Below are positions 62,040-64,000 of a stretch of 64,000 bases of DNA, in pieces. Under the pieces are notes generated by a model, which searched no databases, was not told where the DNA came from, and saw only the letters and a program-made list of their open reading frames with translations. Position numbers and translations under genes: made by a program. Within the stretch, counting starts at the first letter, position 1; the number at the start of each line of letters is the position of its first letter. Source of the DNA: Rhizobium sp. BK316 (GTDB taxonomy: Bacteria; Pseudomonadota; Alphaproteobacteria; Rhizobiales; Rhizobiaceae); NCBI RefSeq assembly GCF_014193695.1, contig NZ_JACHZR010000002.1, positions 372,001 through 436,000 of the forward strand, written 5' to 3'.

Positions 62040-63055
62040 GCCGCGACCTTGATGACGGCCTTGATCAGGCCGCTCTTCTCATGCGCCCAGCGCGCAAGGT
62101 CGCGCGGCGCATCGGCAAGCGTCGTGCGGTGGGTGATGAGCTTGTCGACCGGGACCAGGCCCTTGGCGATCGAATCTGCAACATGCTCGAAATCGATGCG
62201 CGTCGCGTTGCGGCTGCCGATGACCATCATCTCCCGCTTGTGGAATTCCGGATCGGAAAAGCGGATATCGTCCTTCACGACGCTGACGAGCACCAGTGCG
62301 CCGCCATGGGCCACAAAGCTGAAGGCTTTTTCCATCGACGGCCCATAGCCCGTCGCGTCGAACACTACATCGAAGCCATCACCATCCGTTTTCGCCTTCA
62401 CGGCATCGGCTGTCCCATCATTGGCGACGATCCCTGACGCGAACCCGAAGCGTTCCGACGCCATCTGCAGCCGTTCCGCACTCGTATCCAGCAGCGTCAC
62501 ATCATGACCGGCAATGCGTGAGAAGATTGCCGCGCCGAGGCCGATCGGACCTGCGCCGATAACGAGCGAGCGCGAACCGGCTGATGCCATGGAGCGACGC
62601 ACGGCATGCGCTCCGATCGCCAGGAATTCGGTGGTCGCGGCCGCCTCCAGGCTCAGTCCCTTGGCGGCATAGAGATTGCTGGCCGGCACCACGATCTCCT
62701 CGCAGAAAGCACCGTCCGTATGAACCCCGAGAACCTTGATATTGGTGCAGCAGTTCGGCTTGCCCTGGCGGCACGCGACGCAGCTCCCGCAAGAGAGGTA
62801 AGGGTTGACGATCACGGGTGTACCAATGGCCATCGCCACCCCGTCACCGGCTTCCAGCACGGTCGCCGAGATCTCATGGCCCATGACGCGCGGATACTCG
62901 AGGAACGGGTGCTTGCCCTCGAAGATGTGGTAATCCGTGCCGCAGATGCCGACATGGCTGACGGCAAGCCGTACCCAACCGGCAACAGGTTTTTCGGGAG
63001 AGGGGCGCTCGACGAGATCGAGGACGCCGGGTTCGCGGCAAAGGACTGCTTTCAT
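62036..63055 (-). CDS. zinc-dependent medium-chain alcohol dehydrogenase
   Basis: A 339-residue MDR-family dehydrogenase. The catalytic zinc site is CGTDYHIFEG with MGHEISA. The structural zinc loop has four cysteines in CGSCVACRQGKPNCC (about residues 92-106). The NAD motif is VIGAGPIGLGAAI. The subgroup includes L-idonate, sorbitol, threonine and galactitol dehydrogenases; a polyol or sugar-acid substrate is suggested by the sugar permease upstream. Confidence 0.9.
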   Translation of the reverse strand: MKAVLCREPGVLDLVERPSPEKPVAGWVRLAVSHVGICGTDYHIFEGKHPFLEYPRVMGHEISATVLEAGDGVAMAIGTPVIVNPYLSCGSCVACRQGKPNCCTNIKVLGVHTDGAFCEEIVVPASNLYAAKGLSLEAAATTEFLAIGAHAVRRSMASAGSRSLVIGAGPIGLGAAIFSRIAGHDVTLLDTSAERLQMASERFGFASGIVANDGTADAVKAKTDGDGFDVVFDATGYGPSMEKAFSFVAHGGALVLVSVVKDDIRFSDPEFHKREMMVIGSRNATRIDFEHVADSIAKGLVPVDKLITHRTTLADAPRDLARWAHEKSGLIKAVIKVAA

Positions 63056-63079
63056 GGTGGTTCTCGCATTGCTGAAATG

Positions 63080-63114
63080 AAGAAAGCCGGCCCTCTGGGC
63101 CGGCTTCGTTTTGT
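63080..63114 (-). terminator. terminator after the sugar permease
   Basis: AAGCCGGCCC and GGGCCGGCTT pair around TCT(G), with T-rich flanks on both strands. It sits between the permease stop and the dehydrogenase start, so it should limit read-through into the dehydrogenase gene. Confidence 0.8.
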
Positions 63115-63121
63115 ATCTCGC

Positions 63122-64000
63122 TCAGCCCGCCCGGCGCCGGCGAAGCTGGTCGAAATAGACGATCACGATGATCAGCAGGCCGGTAATGATGCGCTGCCAG
63201 AACGAGTTGACGTTCAGGAGGTTTGCGCCGTTGTTGATGGTCGCCAGAATGAAGGCGCCGATCAGCGGACCATGCACGGAGCCGACGGCTCCGAAGAGCG
63301 ACGTGCCGCCGATGACGGAGGAAGCGATCGCCTGCAGTTCCCAGCCGTCGGCCTGTGTCGCGTTGCCGATTGCGATACGCGAGGCGAGCAGCACGCCGAC
63401 GAAGGCGGCGAACGAGGCCGACAGGATATAGGCGAGATAGATCATCCCCTTGACGTTGACGCCGGAAAGACGCGCGGCTTCCGCATTCGAACCGACCGCG
63501 AAGAGATAGCGGCCCCAGCGGCTCAGATGCAGGAAGACGAAGGAGGGGATCGCTATCAGGATCACCATCCAGAACAGGCTGGGGATACCGAGGAAATCAG
63601 CTCGTGCGAAATTGCTGAAGCCCTCGTCGGTGATGCTGATGGTCGAGCCGTTGGTGATCAGTAGGCCGATGCCACGCAGCGATGTCAGCGTCGCCAGCGT
63701 GATGATGAAGGGCGGCAGGCCCATATGCACGATGCCGAAGCCATGGAAGGCGCCGATCGCGACACCGATTGCGAGCGTCAGCACGATCGCCCCCCAGAGC
63801 GGGACGCCGGCCTGCAGCAGCCAGGCGATGATGACGGTGCAGAAGCCGACGATTGCGCCGACAGAAAGGTCGATGCCGGCGGTGATGATGACGAAGGTCT
63901 GGCCGAGCGCCAGGATCGCCGTCATCGCGCCTTGGCGCAGCAGGTTGGAGATGTTGAGCGGCGTCCAGAAACTGGCTGTCGCGAAGCCGAGCACGATCCA
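63122..64000 (-). CDS. RbsC-type sugar ABC transporter permease (partial, 5' end beyond window)
   Basis: 292 residues are visible and the frame stays open to the window edge, where it reads WIVLGF, so the N terminus is missing. The BPD_transp_2 family stretch ITAGIDLSVGAIVGF, the loop AVGSNAEAARLSGVNVKG and GTSLFGAVGSVHG are clear. It is like FrcC but not the same protein. The sugar transported is unknown; the dehydrogenase downstream may belong to the same pathway. Confidence 0.9.
   Translation of the reverse strand, partial: WIVLGFATASFWTPLNISNLLRQGAMTAILALGQTFVIITAGIDLSVGAIVGFCTVIIAWLLQAGVPLWGAIVLTLAIGVAIGAFHGFGIVHMGLPPFIITLATLTSLRGIGLLITNGSTISITDEGFSNFARADFLGIPSLFWMVILIAIPSFVFLHLSRWGRYLFAVGSNAEAARLSGVNVKGMIYLAYILSASFAAFVGVLLASRIAIGNATQADGWELQAIASSVIGGTSLFGAVGSVHGPLIGAFILATINNGANLLNVNSFWQRIITGLLIIVIVYFDQLRRRRAG

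Overview
The window looks like a chromosomal segment of an alphaproteobacterium of the Rhizobium/Agrobacterium group, most like Rhizobium etli or R. leguminosarum. The grounds are high GC coding sequence with strong third-position bias, the conserved rpmH-rnpA-yidC-yihA-argB neighbourhood, a fructose uptake operon with the FrcBCAK gene order described in Sinorhizobium meliloti, two families of rhizobial intergenic palindromic repeats, and a small RNA with three anti-Shine-Dalgarno hairpins of the alpha-r14/NfeR1 type. No replication origin, rRNA operon or CRISPR array is present.

Layout. 1-7.1 kb: a PEP mutase/isocitrate lyase superfamily enzyme, argB, an ECF sigma/anti-sigma/fasciclin stress module, then yihA, yidC, rnpA and rpmH on the minus strand. 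7.1-11.4 kb: a chemoreceptor, an orphan sensor kinase and tRNA-Arg(ACG). 11.4-23 kb: an accessory region. It starts at the 3' end of the tRNA, has an IS3-type transposase remnant, and holds a block (11.4-17.4 kb) bounded by an imperfect direct repeat of about 125 bp that begins with the tRNA tail. Inside is a five-gene minus-strand operon (AhpD-like, metallo-beta-lactamase fold, NmrA-like, cupin, MscS) facing a Cys-rich Rrf2 regulator, and the two ends share a similar palindromic operator. A decayed LysR gene, an OafA-type acyltransferase, a phage-type helicase/primase remnant and small secreted proteins follow.

23.3-29.5 kb: a methyltransferase-TetR pair and two related LysR/SDR divergent modules, the first with an aldo/keto reductase. 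29.57-29.72 kb: the NfeR1-like sRNA. 29.8-33.6 kb: a lipoprotein esterase and a probable hydroxyproline pair (FAD amino-acid dehydrogenase and Ser/Cys epimerase). 33.6-39.2 kb: a sugar mutarotase, a ROK regulator and frcBCAK. 39.2-48.6 kb: pyrC, a diguanylate cyclase, VOC and NmrA/DUF1772 genes with a TetR regulator, pyrE, fructokinase, and an ArsR-desaturase pair. 48.7-55.8 kb: pgi, fadD, a PRC-barrel gene, beta-mannosidase and a glyoxalase. 55.8-59.7 kb: an OsmF/YehZYXW-type osmoprotectant ABC transporter. 59.7-64 kb: a LysR regulator with two N-terminal helix-turn-helix segments, cutC, a zinc alcohol dehydrogenase and an incomplete sugar ABC permease.

Taken together the region covers fructose uptake and phosphorylation (frcBCA, fructokinase, pgi), pyrimidine synthesis (pyrC, pyrE), membrane-protein and tRNA housekeeping (yidC, rnpA, rpmH), osmotic and oxidative stress functions, and several one-regulator/one-enzyme detoxification modules. 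The least ordinary elements are the tRNA-linked Rrf2 block, the three-hairpin sRNA, the double-HTH LysR protein and the ArsR/desaturase pair with its 36-bp palindrome and borrowed C-terminal tail.
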